Positions 1 to 8,354 of a stretch of DNA of 64,000 nt are shown in pieces. The stretch spans positions 124,001-188,000 of the forward strand of contig CAWUKT010000004.1 in assembly GCA_963923035.1 (NCBI GenBank), in the 5' to 3' direction. The notes below the pieces were generated by a model. That model was not told where the DNA came from. It saw only the letters and a list, made by a program, of their open reading frames with translations, and did no database searches. Numbering within the stretch: the first letter of the stretch is position 1; each line of letters begins with the position of its first letter. Made by a program: the position numbers and the translations under genes. This DNA is from CAWUKT01 sp963923035 (GTDB taxonomy: Bacteria > Bacteroidota > Bacteroidia > J057 > JADKCL01).

Positions 1-792
1 CATGCCTTCTTCTTTCTTTTCCCGATCCCTCAAAATCCATCTAATTCCTTCCTCAAGGGACTTTTTGCCCTCATTTGCCTCCTATTTATTACCGGCACTC
101 AGGCGATTGGACAAAACTCTGTCCCCCAGCCACTCTCCGAGTATGCCCACTCGATCGAGGCTTCACAGGTCGATCCCCATACCCAGCGGATCACCTTTTC
201 GTTGGGAACAGCGGAATCGCCCGCCGAGCATGTCCATGGAGTTGAAGTCACGCTATTCGTCCCCGAGGATCAACTCCCGGCCTCCGATCTGCACCTGAAA
301 ACGGCCTCGTCATGGATGGGAGCCCCTTCAGAGCTGGAAGTCAACCTTACCACCATGGATTCGCTCTCGGGAACGGCGATCCATATAAGTGTCATGCGGC
401 AGGATGGGATTGGGAAAAATGGATCCGGAATGGTGTTTGAGCTGTTTTGGGAAGGGCGTAACAATGATGTACACCTGACCTCTCCAAGCCTGGGCGGGGG
501 ATTGGTGATGGTGGAAAACATCGACTTCAAGCGTCGCAATGATTTCAATTCCCCCGATCTTTCCCCTACTTTTTCCCTCTATCCCAACCCGGCAACCGAT
601 GTGGTCCACCTGAATTGGAGCGGCCCGGGGAGCTGCCAAGCCCAACTTCTCGATCAACGGGGCTCGATTCAACGTCAACTTCACTTTGAGGGGAATGGCA
701 GCCTTGATCTGCAAGACCTTCCGCCCGCAGTTTATATTCTTCGCCTCCAAACAAGTCAACAGGTGATCCACCGCAACCTGATTGTCCGTTGA
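1..792 (+). CDS. Secreted T9SS-sorted protein, 5' end outside window
   Basis: The reading frame is open at the left edge and runs to a TGA at 790-792, so the true start lies upstream. A hydrophobic signal-peptide-like stretch (FLKGLFALICLLFITGTQA) is encoded at about 55-111, followed by IGQNS, a likely signal peptidase I site. The body is a beta-rich domain of unknown function. The last ~75 residues form a type A T9SS C-terminal sorting domain: FSLYPNPATD, then LLDQRG, then LPPAVYILRLQT and a basic end (NLIVR). The product is therefore expected to be exported by Sec and then moved to the cell surface or medium by T9SS. It converges on the next gene with a 12-bp gap. The internal TTG at 202 would remove the signal peptide and is not the start. 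Confidence 0.85.
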   Translation, partial: HAFFFLFPIPQNPSNSFLKGLFALICLLFITGTQAIGQNSVPQPLSEYAHSIEASQVDPHTQRITFSLGTAESPAEHVHGVEVTLFVPEDQLPASDLHLKTASSWMGAPSELEVNLTTMDSLSGTAIHISVMRQDGIGKNGSGMVFELFWEGRNNDVHLTSPSLGGGLVMVENIDFKRRNDFNSPDLSPTFSLYPNPATDVVHLNWSGPGSCQAQLLDQRGSIQRQLHFEGNGSLDLQDLPPAVYILRLQTSQQVIHRNLIVR

Positions 793-803
793 TTTCCGCG
801 CGC

Positions 804-2237
804 TCAGGCCCGAATTCGTTGGAGGAGCCAAAGTTTTCCCGCACTGAATGAAAGGCCTTCGATCTCCGCTTTCAATTCCTGAAGGCGGAGTTTTTCGTGT
901 CTTGGAATGGTCAGCGCCTTTCGGAACAGGCGCATGAAAGTCATGTAGGTCTTGCGGTGCGTCTCGGAAACTTTCTGACCTCGGCTGATGAACATGCGGA
1001 AGGAATGCAAAAGCGATTCCATCCCCAGCGTATCCCCCGTTTCATAGAAGGCCATCAGCAGGTAGGCCCGGGCGTCGGTGGCGTAGAAAATGTCCCTCGC
1101 GGTGGGCAGAACGCGGTGGAAATGCCGGATGGCGCCCTCAAAATTCCCCTGGTAGAATTGCTCAACTCCGAGATTGTAGTCCATGGTCGTCTCCAATGCT
1201 TCCCCCGTCACCCGCAACAAGGCGGGCACCTGGTCCATGAATTCGTCCAACCAGTCGAATTTTCCCAATCGCGCCGCGATGAACACAATGTTCTTCACGT
1301 GCCAGGGAACCAGTCCGCCGTCTTTTCCGATGGCGTAGACCTGAATCATGGCCTCGTAGAGATGGAACAATCGCTCCAACAAATCGCGGTCGTCCAGCTG
1401 CTTTTGACGGCTGAAATTGTTGATGGTGCCGGTAAAAATATCGTACATCTCCTGGGCATCGTAGCCGCTGGTGGCGTGGATGGTCAACTCCTGGAGGCGA
1501 TCGAGGTATTCCGGATCGCTGTCCTTGGAAATGGTCTGGTTGAGGAGGAAATAAATCTCGAGAAATGGCTGCTGCTGGACGAATTCATAGGGCAACTCCT
1601 CGACTACCCGCGTACACCAAATGCCCTCCGATTTGTGCCCCAGGATTCGGGCCCGGTTCGCGTCGATGAAGGCAAACTTCAATACGTTGGCCAGGATATA
1701 GGCGTCCAGCGCATTCAAAACGGGCACCAGGCTGTTGTTGGTGGTGCGGCCCTGGTGGAGATGGGCATGGGAAAGCTGCAATGCGGCCAGTTGCAAGCGG
1801 TGGAGATAGGTCTCCTGGGGGCCGCCTACTTGCGGGTCCATGCCCGTCTCGGCCTTCCGAAAATACTGGTCGATATAGGATTCCTCGCCCATGCGGATGA
1901 GTTCCTCGACCTGCCGAATCTGGTGGTTCTGCTTGTCCCCCTGCCAGTTGCGGAAAGCGAGGTACTCCATGAACAAAGCCAACAGGCGCGACTTCACCTT
2001 TTCCAGTTTGCTGGGAGTGGCCTTTTTTCCCTTCCAAATAAACTGCCCGGCCTTTTGTGCATCCAGTTCATTGATTTCCTCTTTCAGGCAATGCTTTTCA
2101 ATGAAAGCAAACAACAAGCGGGGAGGCTCCTGCTTGTTGAAGATTGGCGAGGCGAGAAACTCCCGAAATGATTTTCGGTCGGTTGGCGACAAGGTTGCCA
2201 GAAAATAGATGAGCTTGCTGTGCCGGGTATTGCGCAT
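804..2237 (-). CDS. Helical-repeat protein of unknown function (Saprospiraceae-type family)
   Basis: The product has 477 residues, no signal peptide and no membrane segment, and is predicted cytoplasmic. It is almost wholly alpha-helical and rich in L, E, R and aromatic residues, like TPR/SEL1-type superhelices. The N-terminus (LATLSPTDRKSFREFLASP followed by IFNKQ) matches a signature that I recall from a large paralogous family in Saprospiraceae: a short helix, then an S-P-x-F-N-K motif. A second, divergent member sits at 14307-15758. The ATG at 2237 is preceded by an AT-rich leader with a weak -7-like box (CAAAGATTA on the plus strand at 2272-2280). I know of no experimentally defined function. 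The family identification is from memory, so confidence in function is low and confidence in the gene is high. Confidence 0.85.
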   Translation of the reverse strand: MRNTRHSKLIYFLATLSPTDRKSFREFLASPIFNKQEPPRLLFAFIEKHCLKEEINELDAQKAGQFIWKGKKATPSKLEKVKSRLLALFMEYLAFRNWQGDKQNHQIRQVEELIRMGEESYIDQYFRKAETGMDPQVGGPQETYLHRLQLAALQLSHAHLHQGRTTNNSLVPVLNALDAYILANVLKFAFIDANRARILGHKSEGIWCTRVVEELPYEFVQQQPFLEIYFLLNQTISKDSDPEYLDRLQELTIHATSGYDAQEMYDIFTGTINNFSRQKQLDDRDLLERLFHLYEAMIQVYAIGKDGGLVPWHVKNIVFIAARLGKFDWLDEFMDQVPALLRVTGEALETTMDYNLGVEQFYQGNFEGAIRHFHRVLPTARDIFYATDARAYLLMAFYETGDTLGMESLLHSFRMFISRGQKVSETHRKTYMTFMRLFRKALTIPRHEKLRLQELKAEIEGLSFSAGKLWLLQRIRA

Positions 2238-2351
2238 GGGGGTTATCTTTTCTTTAAAATCGGGGCTTCCACAAAGATTAGGGGCCTTGATTTCGGTCGT
2301 AAAAAAATAAGTTCATTTGCGCGAGATGTCAAACCGATGGGAATAAGCGGA

Positions 2352-2382
2352 CCGCCGCCCCATACTGAAATGGGGGCGGCGG
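2352..2382 (-). terminator. GC-rich hairpin downstream of the 2406-3653 gene
   Basis: CCGCCGCCCC (2352-2361) pairs with GGGGCGGCGG (2373-2382) around an 11-nt loop, just past the stop codon of the minus-strand T9SS gene. No T-run follows on the minus strand, so this may be an RNA-stabilising hairpin and not a classical intrinsic terminator. Confidence 0.4.
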
Positions 2383-2405
2383 CCCTTGAACGGGATTTTG
2401 GAGAA

Positions 2406-3653
2406 TTAATGCTGCTTGGTAATCTTCCGGGTCAAAGTCCCCTGGCCTTCGACTTCCACCCGGAGGAAGTAGATGCCGTTGGGAAGGTGGGAAATGTCGT
2501 GGCTGTATTGTCCAGCCTGGAGCTGGGATTCCCACAGAACCCGGCCCTGAAGGTCGAGCAATTGGGCGGGGTGGAGCCCCTCGGGACCTTCGAATTGGAT
2601 GTGCAATTGGTTGTGGACGGGATTTGGATAAGTGCTGACTTGGGCCGGCATGGGTCCTTCTTCCATCGACAGAGAGGCTTTGACCTTGGGAGAGCTGGGG
2701 ACATGGCAATAATCTTCGTAGAAGCGGATCCCTTTGAACAAAGCGTCGCTGTAAATTGTGGCATCGTTATCGCAGGCGAAGACAAACTTTGAAAAGGAGC
2801 CCGTAAAGTAGTCGCCGATCGGAATCCGGAAATGTTCCCAATTTCCACTTCCTGAATATTGAAAATCATCAATTCCGTAGGCCTGCGTTCCGTACAGCTT
2901 GAGAGTGGTAGCAGCACTGTGGTACAGATCATTGTCCAACACAAACCCCTGCACTTCCCCTTGGAGGGTTGACTTAAAGTCCAGCTCCAAGATGGTATAA
3001 GGAGTAATCGTATAATTGAAGTCCACCGCAGACCAGATATTGTTGGTTAACGCAAACCCTTCAAAAGCATCCATTTGGTAGAAGACAGGGGAGCCGGCTT
3101 CGATATTCCCAGGGTTGCTGGTCCCGTAATTTTGCAGGTTGATATAAGGATAAGGAACCACCTGGCTCTCGTCGGTGATAAAGGAAAATTGTGTACCACC
3201 TGCCATCTGAGTTTGGGGAAGAATATCGATTGCCGCCAAGATTTGACCTTGGATAGATTGGACATTCCCAAAGAAACTGGGAGAGTTTCCATTTAAAGAA
3301 TGACCGTAAAGCGAATAACAACCCGCCGGAACGCACAAAATCTCAGAGTGAGAGCCATTCGGGGACATTAAAATGCTCTTCTCCAACCAAATCTGCCCCT
3401 GAATATCCATGAGGCGCAAATAGATCTCATCGTGAAAACCATTTCCGTTGACAAATACACCGATATTTTCACAAGGGTTTACAGGCAGCAGCGGCAAGGC
3501 TTCGTCCTCCACCAACAGGTCCGGGACCATACAACTGGTCGCTCCCTGATCAGAAAGAGCCCCATTGTGGGCGAAGACAGCTGGATGCACTAAAAACAGC
3601 GCAAGCATAACAGTGAGGAGTCGGGAAAATTTGAGGGGGGAAATAAATCGCAT
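2406..3653 (-). CDS. Secreted T9SS-sorted protein of unknown function
   Basis: I place the start at the ATG at 3653, because it begins a typical signal peptide (MRFISPLKFSRLLTVMLALF, then LVHPAVFAHNG) and gives a 415-residue preprotein. The frame stays open upstream to 3869, but that part has no signal-like character. The middle holds beta-sandwich-like sequence (for example GNWEHFRIPIGDYFTGSFSK) that resembles carbohydrate-binding or adhesive modules, but no family can be named safely. The C-terminus is a T9SS type A sorting domain: VSTYPNPVHNQLHIQF, LLDLQGRVLW, LPNGIYFLRVE and a basic end (LTRKITKQH). Four cysteines in the first third (SCMVPD, NPCENI, LCVPAGC) suggest periplasm-formed disulfides. 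Surface or secreted location is well supported; the activity is unknown. Confidence 0.85.
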   Translation of the reverse strand: MRFISPLKFSRLLTVMLALFLVHPAVFAHNGALSDQGATSCMVPDLLVEDEALPLLPVNPCENIGVFVNGNGFHDEIYLRLMDIQGQIWLEKSILMSPNGSHSEILCVPAGCYSLYGHSLNGNSPSFFGNVQSIQGQILAAIDILPQTQMAGGTQFSFITDESQVVPYPYINLQNYGTSNPGNIEAGSPVFYQMDAFEGFALTNNIWSAVDFNYTITPYTILELDFKSTLQGEVQGFVLDNDLYHSAATTLKLYGTQAYGIDDFQYSGSGNWEHFRIPIGDYFTGSFSKFVFACDNDATIYSDALFKGIRFYEDYCHVPSSPKVKASLSMEEGPMPAQVSTYPNPVHNQLHIQFEGPEGLHPAQLLDLQGRVLWESQLQAGQYSHDISHLPNGIYFLRVEVEGQGTLTRKITKQH

Positions 3654-3870
3654 GAGAATATAGGTTAAGGTGAAACTGGTCGACCCAAGCGGCCAACCGT
3701 CATGTCCCAAATGTGGGATTACCCAGGCGGAAGCTGTTGCACATTTTGGGAGGCGCTTTCCAATATGCTCAGCGGCAAGGTCGAACCAGATGTATCCCAG
3801 AAGCCTCCAATCGGCCATTTCGAAGCATTTCGACTTCCAGCAATTGAGGTTCAGAAAAAAGGGGGTCACC

Positions 3871-3915
3871 CTAAAAGAAAAAGGGCGAAAGCGCCAATGC
3901 CGACGCTTCCGCCCT
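3871..3915 (-). terminator. Intrinsic terminator of the endonuclease gene
   Basis: On the minus strand AGGGCGGAAGCG pairs with CGCTTTCGCCCT (plus-strand 3904-3915 and 3882-3893, one G-T pair) around a 10-nt loop, followed by a T-rich tract (plus-strand A-run 3875-3881). It lies directly after the stop of the gene at 3950-5458. Confidence 0.85.
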
Positions 3916-3949
3916 CTCTGGGGATACGTAAAAAACGTTTGCTCCTCCC

Positions 3950-5458
3950 CTACTTCACCAATCTCAAATGCTGGACTTCGGTCCCATTCCTCAATTGGAG
4001 CAGGTAAATCCCGGCGGGTAAATCAGTGGTCGCCAGGTCTAAAGAAGCCGTTCCAGAAAATTCGGCGCGTTTCAAGATCCGACCATTGAGTTCGGCCAAT
4101 TCTACGATCCAAGTGGACTCGGCATCCGCAAAATCGATGTGGAGTTGGTCCTGGAAGGGGTTCGGATAGGCCCGGGCGGAGTGGTCCGCAATCGCCACCG
4201 CGGAGGGAGCCGCTTTGGAGCTGCTGTAATTGCCGATATCAGAGAAGGTATTGGAGGCATAACTGGTCCATTCGTTGGGCTGGTAGCTGGTGGACGGATC
4301 GGTGACGGAAGACTTCCGCCGCAGCGTGACATTGGCGGCGAAATTGGAGGACCCGCCGTTGAAATAGCCGACGACGTCGACCAGCGTATTGTTGTAAAAC
4401 AGACCGACGGGATCGTTCCCGTTGAAGGAGAGCGCCGAGTTGGAGGTCGTCGCGTCGGCGCGGTTCCGGAGGCTGGACGTGGCCGAAGAATTGGCGACCA
4501 CGTACGTGGCCCCGTTGGAGAGGCTGCCGGACAGCGCATAGCCGCTGCTCCAGCTTCCCGAGCCGTTGGTCTGCCGCTTCAGGCGATAGCCGGAGAGGTT
4601 GACGGTGCTCCCGGTCAGGTTCACGATCTCGATGGCCTTGTTGTTGGAAGAGCCTTCCACGTATTCGGAGATCATGAGGTCGGAGGCCCCTCCGGCAGAC
4701 GCCAATCCCCATGCCCGTGCGACCAGCTCGGGATGGTCCACATACGGATTGCGGTTGCCCTGGTAGAACTCGATGTCATCGTTGCGGTCGGCCTCGTCGG
4801 CATCGACGGGATCCTGCAAATGCCATTGGTACAGCACTTGAATGTCCCCCACGCTGGAAATCGAGCCAGCCTGGGTCGGGTACATGGTGAAAAAATAGAA
4901 GACAGCCCGTGCGATATTTCCCTTGATCTCTTCCCGCGGCTCAAACATCCCAAAGGTGTATTCGGAGTACTCGTCGATGGAAGAAGAAGGCTTCGAAGAT
5001 TGGGAGCTCCCGTTGCGCCACCACCGCGTGGTCTGGTTGTCGTTGATCTCCCCGAAAGGCCAGCTGCCCCGGCTACTGTTCACGGACTTGTGGACCGGAA
5101 ACAGGTGGTGGATGTCCGACCGCATGGGTTCGCTCGACCCAAAAAAGCTCTGCGGGACGGTATGCTCGCAGTTGATGGGGTCGGGATTGGTCCCGGAGCC
5201 ACCGTAGTTCCAGTTCCTGCGGTAGCCGCTGTACACATCCTCGATTCGGCTGTTGTCATTGTCGATGTAGTTGTACATCCGCCGTCGGGCATTGGTATAG
5301 CCCAATTGGGAGTGCTTTCCGTTGTACCAATTGGTCTTTAACCAGCTTCTGAGGCTCGATCCATCCAGGTTGGAGGGCGGATAGGCCTGGCCCCATACAA
5401 ACAGGGTTCCTCCTATGAGCAGGAGGACAAAGAGAATTGATTTTCTATACATGGTCAT
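3950..5458 (-). CDS. Extracellular endonuclease I with lamin-tail domain and T9SS sorting domain
   Basis: The 502-residue preprotein starts with a signal peptide (residues 1-24, ending LFVWGQ). Residues ~30-235 are an endonuclease I (EndA/NucM/Vvn) nuclease. They carry the beta-beta-alpha-metal motif around N-C-E-H-T-V-P-Q (E98/H99), DIHHLFP (115-121) and the closing NPYVDHPELV. This family cuts DNA and RNA non-specifically outside the cell. Residues ~258-385 form a lamin-tail domain (SDLMISEYVEGSSNNKAIEI, then LSGYRLKR), common on exported nucleases of Bacteroidota. The last ~75 residues are a T9SS sorting domain (ARAYPNPFQDQLHIDF ... LPAGIYLLQLRN). The expected role is scavenging nucleic acid phosphate and nucleosides, or degrading eDNA. 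ATG 5458 is chosen; ATG 5452 (MYRKS) is equally possible. Confidence 0.93.
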   Translation of the reverse strand: MTMYRKSILFVLLLIGGTLFVWGQAYPPSNLDGSSLRSWLKTNWYNGKHSQLGYTNARRRMYNYIDNDNSRIEDVYSGYRRNWNYGGSGTNPDPINCEHTVPQSFFGSSEPMRSDIHHLFPVHKSVNSSRGSWPFGEINDNQTTRWWRNGSSQSSKPSSSIDEYSEYTFGMFEPREEIKGNIARAVFYFFTMYPTQAGSISSVGDIQVLYQWHLQDPVDADEADRNDDIEFYQGNRNPYVDHPELVARAWGLASAGGASDLMISEYVEGSSNNKAIEIVNLTGSTVNLSGYRLKRQTNGSGSWSSGYALSGSLSNGATYVVANSSATSSLRNRADATTSNSALSFNGNDPVGLFYNNTLVDVVGYFNGGSSNFAANVTLRRKSSVTDPSTSYQPNEWTSYASNTFSDIGNYSSSKAAPSAVAIADHSARAYPNPFQDQLHIDFADAESTWIVELAELNGRILKRAEFSGTASLDLATTDLPAGIYLLQLRNGTEVQHLRLVK

Positions 5459-5771
5459 TGGAATTGAAAGGTTGAGCCAGGGAAATGATTTCCACTGAGG
5501 AACGCCGCCTCTACTTTGAGGCGGTAATCATTGAGCCCTGGGCCCACTCAAATTTTTGGTTACATACTGTTTACTGATCCAAGGTGAAAATAGGGAAAAT
5601 TGTTTGGGAGAGGCCATGAAAAGGACCGGATTCACGAAAAGTTTACATCTTAGGGAGTGGGGAAATAAGCCTTTTCATGGAGTGCGAAGGGAAATGGGCT
5701 CCATATTTTGTATCTATACCGGAGCATTGCTTGAAAAAGGCTCGACATTCCCGGCGCAACAAGTTAGATGA
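5459..5771. other. Divergent intergenic region between nuclease and Crp/Fnr regulator
   Basis: No gene is supported in this 313-bp stretch. It must hold the promoters of both flanking divergent genes. A perfect 7-bp hairpin (CCGCCTC 5505-5511 with GAGGCGG 5518-5524) lies in the 5' leader region of the nuclease. A second weaker inverted repeat (TTGAG/CTCAA) surrounds a GGGCCC at about 5528-5551. Neither has a T-run of terminator type. No clear Crp-like operator was recognised. Confidence 0.5.
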
Positions 5772-6320
5772 ATGAAAATCAGAAGTCTCATTTCCCTTCT
5801 CCGGCATTCCTCGGCCAAATCGGTGAAAAAGAAAGAGGTGGTCATCCCCAAGGGGGCCACTAACAAGGACATCTTCTTTGTCCGCAAGGGCATCGTTCGC
5901 AGTTTTTATTACGATGAGGAGAAATTGGAGGAAATCACTTTTCAACTCTACCCGGAACACAAACCGGTCCTCAATATCCATTCGATCCTGTTCAATGAGC
6001 CATCGCGCTTTACCTATCAAGCCCTGGAAGACACTAAGGTCTACCAGATCAATTATGATGCCCTCCTCGAGTTGACTTCCCAAAACAGGGACCTCCTGGA
6101 GCTCAACCGCCGGTTTTTTGCTCGCAATGCGATGCGCCAAGCCGTGCTGCGGGTCGAATCCTTTGTGTTCATGTCTCCCGAAGAACGCTACCTGAAGTAT
6201 GTGAGCGATTATCCGAATCTTGTCAATCGGGTGCCTGACAAGTACATCGCCAATGTCCTCGGCATCACTCCGGTTTCACTGAGCCGGATCCGGATGCGCA
6301 TCGCCGCGAAGAAGCAGTAG
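5772..6320 (+). CDS. Crp/Fnr-family transcriptional regulator
   Basis: The protein has 182 residues, the usual length for the short Bacteroidota members of this family. Residues ~15-110 form the cyclic-nucleotide-binding-like beta-roll (KKKEVVIPKGATNKDIFFVR, then KGIVRSFYY). The C-terminus carries a helix-turn-helix (KYIANVLGITPVSLSRIRMR, about 157-176). It lacks the conserved arginine-containing phosphate-binding cassette of true CRP, so it may respond to something other than cAMP or act constitutively. It stands alone and is divergent from the nuclease gene. Direct regulation of its neighbours is possible but not shown by any operator I can see. Confidence 0.9.
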   Translation: MKIRSLISLLRHSSAKSVKKKEVVIPKGATNKDIFFVRKGIVRSFYYDEEKLEEITFQLYPEHKPVLNIHSILFNEPSRFTYQALEDTKVYQINYDALLELTSQNRDLLELNRRFFARNAMRQAVLRVESFVFMSPEERYLKYVSDYPNLVNRVPDKYIANVLGITPVSLSRIRMRIAAKKQ

Positions 6321-6413
6321 CCTCATCTTTTTCTTATCCATTGTTAATTCCTTGGAGCTGGAAACCGGCCTAGCTTAGGTCCACATTAATCCCATTAACC
6401 AAGAGACATTGAC

Positions 6414-7523
6414 ATGAGACAATTCAAGTTCGAACTGATGGCCATTCTTGCTGCCTTGCTAGTTGCTTTCGGAGGCTGTTCCAAAGAAGAAATCATCGAA
6501 GATCCGGTTATGGACGACCCGATTCTAGTGAAACCGTTCCAGGAACTCTACGATCAGGGGGTGGACCGCTACCTGGGCGTTTTTACCCCTTCCTCTTCCA
6601 CCGAAATTTCCCCGGGAGTGGTTGAACACGTCTTCACCGGAGTAGAGGCTCCGGTCTGTTTCACCGGTAACCAATTCTCGATGTTTACCCGGGATGGAAG
6701 CAGCGATCACCTGCTGATTTTCCTCCAGGGAGGCGGATTTTGCGGTCCCAATGACTGTGGGGCCGTGGAAACGGGCATTCCATTCATCCCATTCGGTATC
6801 CTCGACCCTGCCAATGCCGACAATCCCGCCGCCACCTTTGACGTGGGCTATGTGCCCTACTGCGATGGTTCGGGCATGATGGGCGACAACGAGGTGGACA
6901 GTGATGGAGACAATATCAATGACCGCTTTTTCCGGGGGGCCCAGAACTTGTCGGCTTCGCTCGATGTCATTTCCCAAACCTACCCCGCTCCCACCAAGAT
7001 CACCCTGGCCGGCAACAGCGCCGGTGGATTTGCCGTACACGCCGCTCTTCCCTTGGTCCGCAAGCTCTACCCCGGCGTTCGAATCGAGGTGATCAACGAT
7101 TCGGGGATCGGCATCTCCGATCCGGGTGGCATCCAGTCTTTGATTGACTATTGGAATGCAGGGGCCTTCTTCCCGGCCAGCTGCCAGGATTGCATCGGGG
7201 CCGATGGCAACCTCACAGACTTCCACAAATGGCAACTGAGGGAGGATTCCAATGTCCGAATGGCCTATATCAGTTCGAAGCAGGACGAAACCTTTGCTTC
7301 TATCCTATCTGGCGGCGGCCCTGCCTTCGAGGCCCAACTTCTGGAGGCAGCCAACGAACTCAAGACCGCCCTCCCCGACTAATTCAATTACCTGATTGCG
7401 GACGGCGATGAGCATACCTTCCTGATTTCCACGTTCGATGCCCCCATCGGCAGCACTACGGTCAGGCAGTGGGTGGGTGAGATGGTGAATGGAAATGATA
7501 CCTGGGACTCGGTGTCAGATTGA
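6414..7523 (+). pseudogene. Pectinacetylesterase-family lipoprotein interrupted by an in-frame TAA
   Basis: A lipoprotein signal precedes C22 (LLVAFGGC). The body matches the pectinacetylesterase/Notum alpha-beta-hydrolase family: oxyanion motif LIFLQGGGFCG (101-111) and nucleophile elbow AGNSAGGF with S202. Family members remove O-linked acyl groups from polysaccharide or glycoprotein substrates. Codon 323 is TAA (7380-7382), but the same frame continues for 46 more residues to TGA 7521-7523 with clear family sequence: FNYLIADGDEHTFLIS, including the expected catalytic histidine (H334), and a W-x-x-x-M ending. An intrinsic terminator sits 45 bp after TGA 7523, which fits that as the original gene end. 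A single change (TAC or TAT to TAA) explains the break. It is either a true nonsense mutation, a sequencing error or, less likely, stop-codon readthrough. Without the tail the enzyme should be inactive. Confidence 0.85.
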
Positions 7524-7567
7524 TGGAGCGTTTTAGGTACAATTAAACTTGGGAAACCCATTCGTAT

Positions 7568-7604
7568 TACCGGGGATCGGCATGGCCTTTCCCCGGTATT
7601 TTTT
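7568..7604 (+). terminator. Intrinsic terminator after the pectinacetylesterase gene
   Basis: TACCGGGG (7568-7575) pairs with CCCCGGTA (7591-7598) around a 15-nt loop and is followed by six T residues. It marks the end of the upstream transcript and argues that the next gene starts further downstream, at 7675 and not within this region. Confidence 0.9.
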
Positions 7605-7674
7605 ATTTCCCTGCCTCCAAAAATATATGCCAACCGCCCTCAAATTCGTTTCTCTACAAACACCGCTACGCCCC

Positions 7675-8229
7675 ATGTTGACCGAAATGAAGTCCCTGTT
7701 TCTGTTGTTCAGCTCCTTTTTCCTCCTGACTGGCACCGTCCATGCCCAGCATTGCCCCTTCGACTATGCGCATATCCTCGTCGTGGACGTCTCCGCAGAA
7801 GGCGATTCCATTTCCATTCCCAACCTGCATCTGACCCTCCTCGATTCTACGGGCGAAACGGTGATGACGGAACGGTGGACCGGCGATCGTTGGGAGGCCC
7901 AGCCCATCCAACTGTGGCAAAACCCTTCCTCCACCACCCACAGCGGCCTCATTGACAATAACAATCCGATGAATCCCTGGACCATCCGGTTTTGGTTCGC
8001 GGAAGACAATTATGTGCTGGTGACCGGCCACACTTTGAAAGGCGCCCAATTGAAAATTGAAGACTTGGATGGGAAGGAAAATCAGGGGGCTTTTTCCACC
8101 ACGACCATTGCGCTGTCTGATACTTCCTTGTATTCACTTTGCACCGGCCGCAGCAATTGGGACCGGGGCGAAGAATGGGGGCCCCTGAAAGATTTTCATC
8201 CCGTACAAGTAAAGCTCACCTTGGATTGA
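7675..8229 (+). CDS. Secreted protein of unknown function
   Basis: ATG 7675 (or 7687, MKSLFLLF) begins a good signal peptide, MLTEMKSLFLLFSSFFLLTG followed by TVHAQ, giving a 184-residue preprotein. The frame remains open upstream to 7549, but that would place the start inside the preceding terminator. The mature part starts HCPFDYAHILVVDV and contains mixed beta segments, for example WTIRFWFAEDNYVLVTGHTL. It has two cysteines (HCPFDY and SLCTGR), a candidate disulfide. I do not recognise a family. It is probably periplasmic or surface-exposed, with no T9SS domain. Confidence 0.75.
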   Translation: MLTEMKSLFLLFSSFFLLTGTVHAQHCPFDYAHILVVDVSAEGDSISIPNLHLTLLDSTGETVMTERWTGDRWEAQPIQLWQNPSSTTHSGLIDNNNPMNPWTIRFWFAEDNYVLVTGHTLKGAQLKIEDLDGKENQGAFSTTTIALSDTSLYSLCTGRSNWDRGEEWGPLKDFHPVQVKLTLD

Positions 8230-8354
8230 TTGGCCAGTTGGGCTGATGATTCGTCAGGAAAAGATACGTTCCGGCCAAACTCAACGCCGGAATAGAGACA
8301 TTCAGAAGCTGTTTTCGGTCTTGAAAGTGTTATCTTCCCGCACCCTCTACCCAG

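Noticed and set aside
2..298. ATG-initiated frame at the left edge
   Set aside because: Frame 1 in the same region carries a signal peptide and continues into the T9SS domain; this frame is out of register with it.
897..2171. A 424-codon plus-strand frame opposite the first helical-repeat gene
   Set aside because: The minus-strand product has family-like N-terminal sequence and a proper start, while the plus-strand frame has none.
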